Assembly: GCA_964394815.1 (NCBI GenBank)
Contig: CAYMZC010000167.1
Coordinates: forward strand, 1-5,071
Length of the DNA stretch: 5,071 nt
Source of the DNA: Sandaracinobacteroides sp964394815
Lineage (GTDB): Bacteria; Pseudomonadota; Alphaproteobacteria; Sphingomonadales; Sphingomonadaceae
Reading direction: 5' to 3'
The notes under the pieces are model-generated. The model ran no database searches. It was not told the DNA's origin and was given only the letters and a program-made list of their open reading frames with translations. This document shows positions 4,750 to 5,071 of this stretch, piece by piece; the stretch's first letter is position 1, and each line of letters starts with the position of its first letter. Made by a program: the position numbers and the translations under genes.

Positions 4750-5071
4750 ATGCAACGTGGCCCCCTAGCCGCACCCTGCCCGGATGGGCTAACGGGCGCC
4801 ATCATGCCGGCACCACAGGAATTTCACACAGCCGATGGCCAGCCACCTGTCGCCCTTGTCACGGGAGGCGCCAGGCGCATCGGCGCGGCCTTCGTCGAGG
4901 CGCTTGCGGCCGAGGGTTTCCAGCTCGCCATCCACTGCAACCGCTCCCGTGCGGAGGCCGAGGCGCTGGCCGCCCGCATCGCCGCCACCGGCGCGCCGCC
5001 GCCCATCGTGGTCGCGGCCGATCATGGTGACGGCGTCCTGCCCCAGCGCCTCGGCCAACACATAGCGGAGC
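4750..5071 (+). CDS. Short-chain dehydrogenase/reductase (SDR), N-terminal part, possibly pteridine-reductase-like
   Basis: The frame is open from ATG 4750 to the window edge, 107 complete codons without a stop. VALVTGGARRIGAAFVEALA (residues 34-53) is the first strand and glycine-rich nucleotide loop of a classical SDR. Its TGGARRIG has the paired arginines common in NADP(H)-preferring and pteridine-reductase/FolM-like members. The next strand reads LAIHCNRSRAEAEAL (59-73), whose H-x-N-R-S-x-x-E-A form also recalls pteridine reductases. The acidic residue ending the third strand is Asp91 (VVAADHGDG). The catalytic Ser-Tyr-Lys region is outside the window, so activity and substrate are unknown. 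Start choice is open: 4750 has AGGAGGG but adds a 33-residue extension with two rare CTA codons, while 4804 gives a more usual SDR N-terminus without a ribosome binding site. It diverges from the MscS-like gene, so at least one promoter should overlap the other gene's 5' coding region. Confidence 0.85.
   Translation, partial: MQRGPLAAPCPDGLTGAIMPAPQEFHTADGQPPVALVTGGARRIGAAFVEALAAEGFQLAIHCNRSRAEAEALAARIAATGAPPPIVVAADHGDGVLPQRLGQHIAE

Overview
The window is high-GC bacterial DNA, most likely from an alphaproteobacterium and plausibly Sphingomonadales. This is inferred from the 'PEPATWAMLIAGFG...RRR' C-terminal sorting signal (the PEPxxWA type common in that order), the DUF883/holin-like gene pair and the codon bias. 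No rRNA or marker gene is present to prove it. I see no tRNA, rRNA, CRISPR array, insertion sequence or prophage module.

Layout, left to right. On the minus strand, reading from about 2504 down to 1, lie a MaoC/NodN-type hotdog dehydratase (2504-2043), a thiolase (1962-784), a DUF883-type membrane-anchored amphipathic protein (668-162) and the first 52 codons of a probable phage-holin-superfamily/DUF1469 protein that leaves the window at base 1. MaoC and thiolase are a plausible acyl-CoA pair (hydration, then thiolysis or condensation). The last two form a tightly spaced envelope/stress-type pair. On the plus strand, 2779-3339 encodes a small secreted PEP-CTERM protein ending at a strong hairpin terminator (3401-3434). 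It faces a minus-strand MscS-family mechanosensitive channel gene (4719-3493). Thirty bases beyond the channel's start codon, a short-chain dehydrogenase/reductase (SDR) gene runs rightward out of the window.

The most interesting part is the intergenic region 2505-2778. It carries a full-consensus sigma-54 (RpoN) -24/-12 promoter (TGGCACG-N4-TTGCT, GG-N10-GC) about 50 bases upstream of the PEP-CTERM start codon. Centred roughly 85 bases upstream of the expected transcription start is a candidate enhancer-binding site. This is the architecture expected if the gene belongs to an exosortase-linked PrsK/PrsR/RpoN-type regulon for exopolysaccharide-associated surface proteins. The candidate enhancer motif (TGACCTGT ... 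TCTTACAGTTG-S-CGG) recurs once more, with a shorter internal spacer, just beyond the PEP-CTERM terminator, so the two copies flank the gene as direct repeats. The same intergenic region holds a 13-bp tandem repeat in the maoC leader that places Shine-Dalgarno-like AGGGG blocks upstream of the real ribosome binding site.

The remaining genes look like ordinary chromosomal housekeeping or accessory genes.
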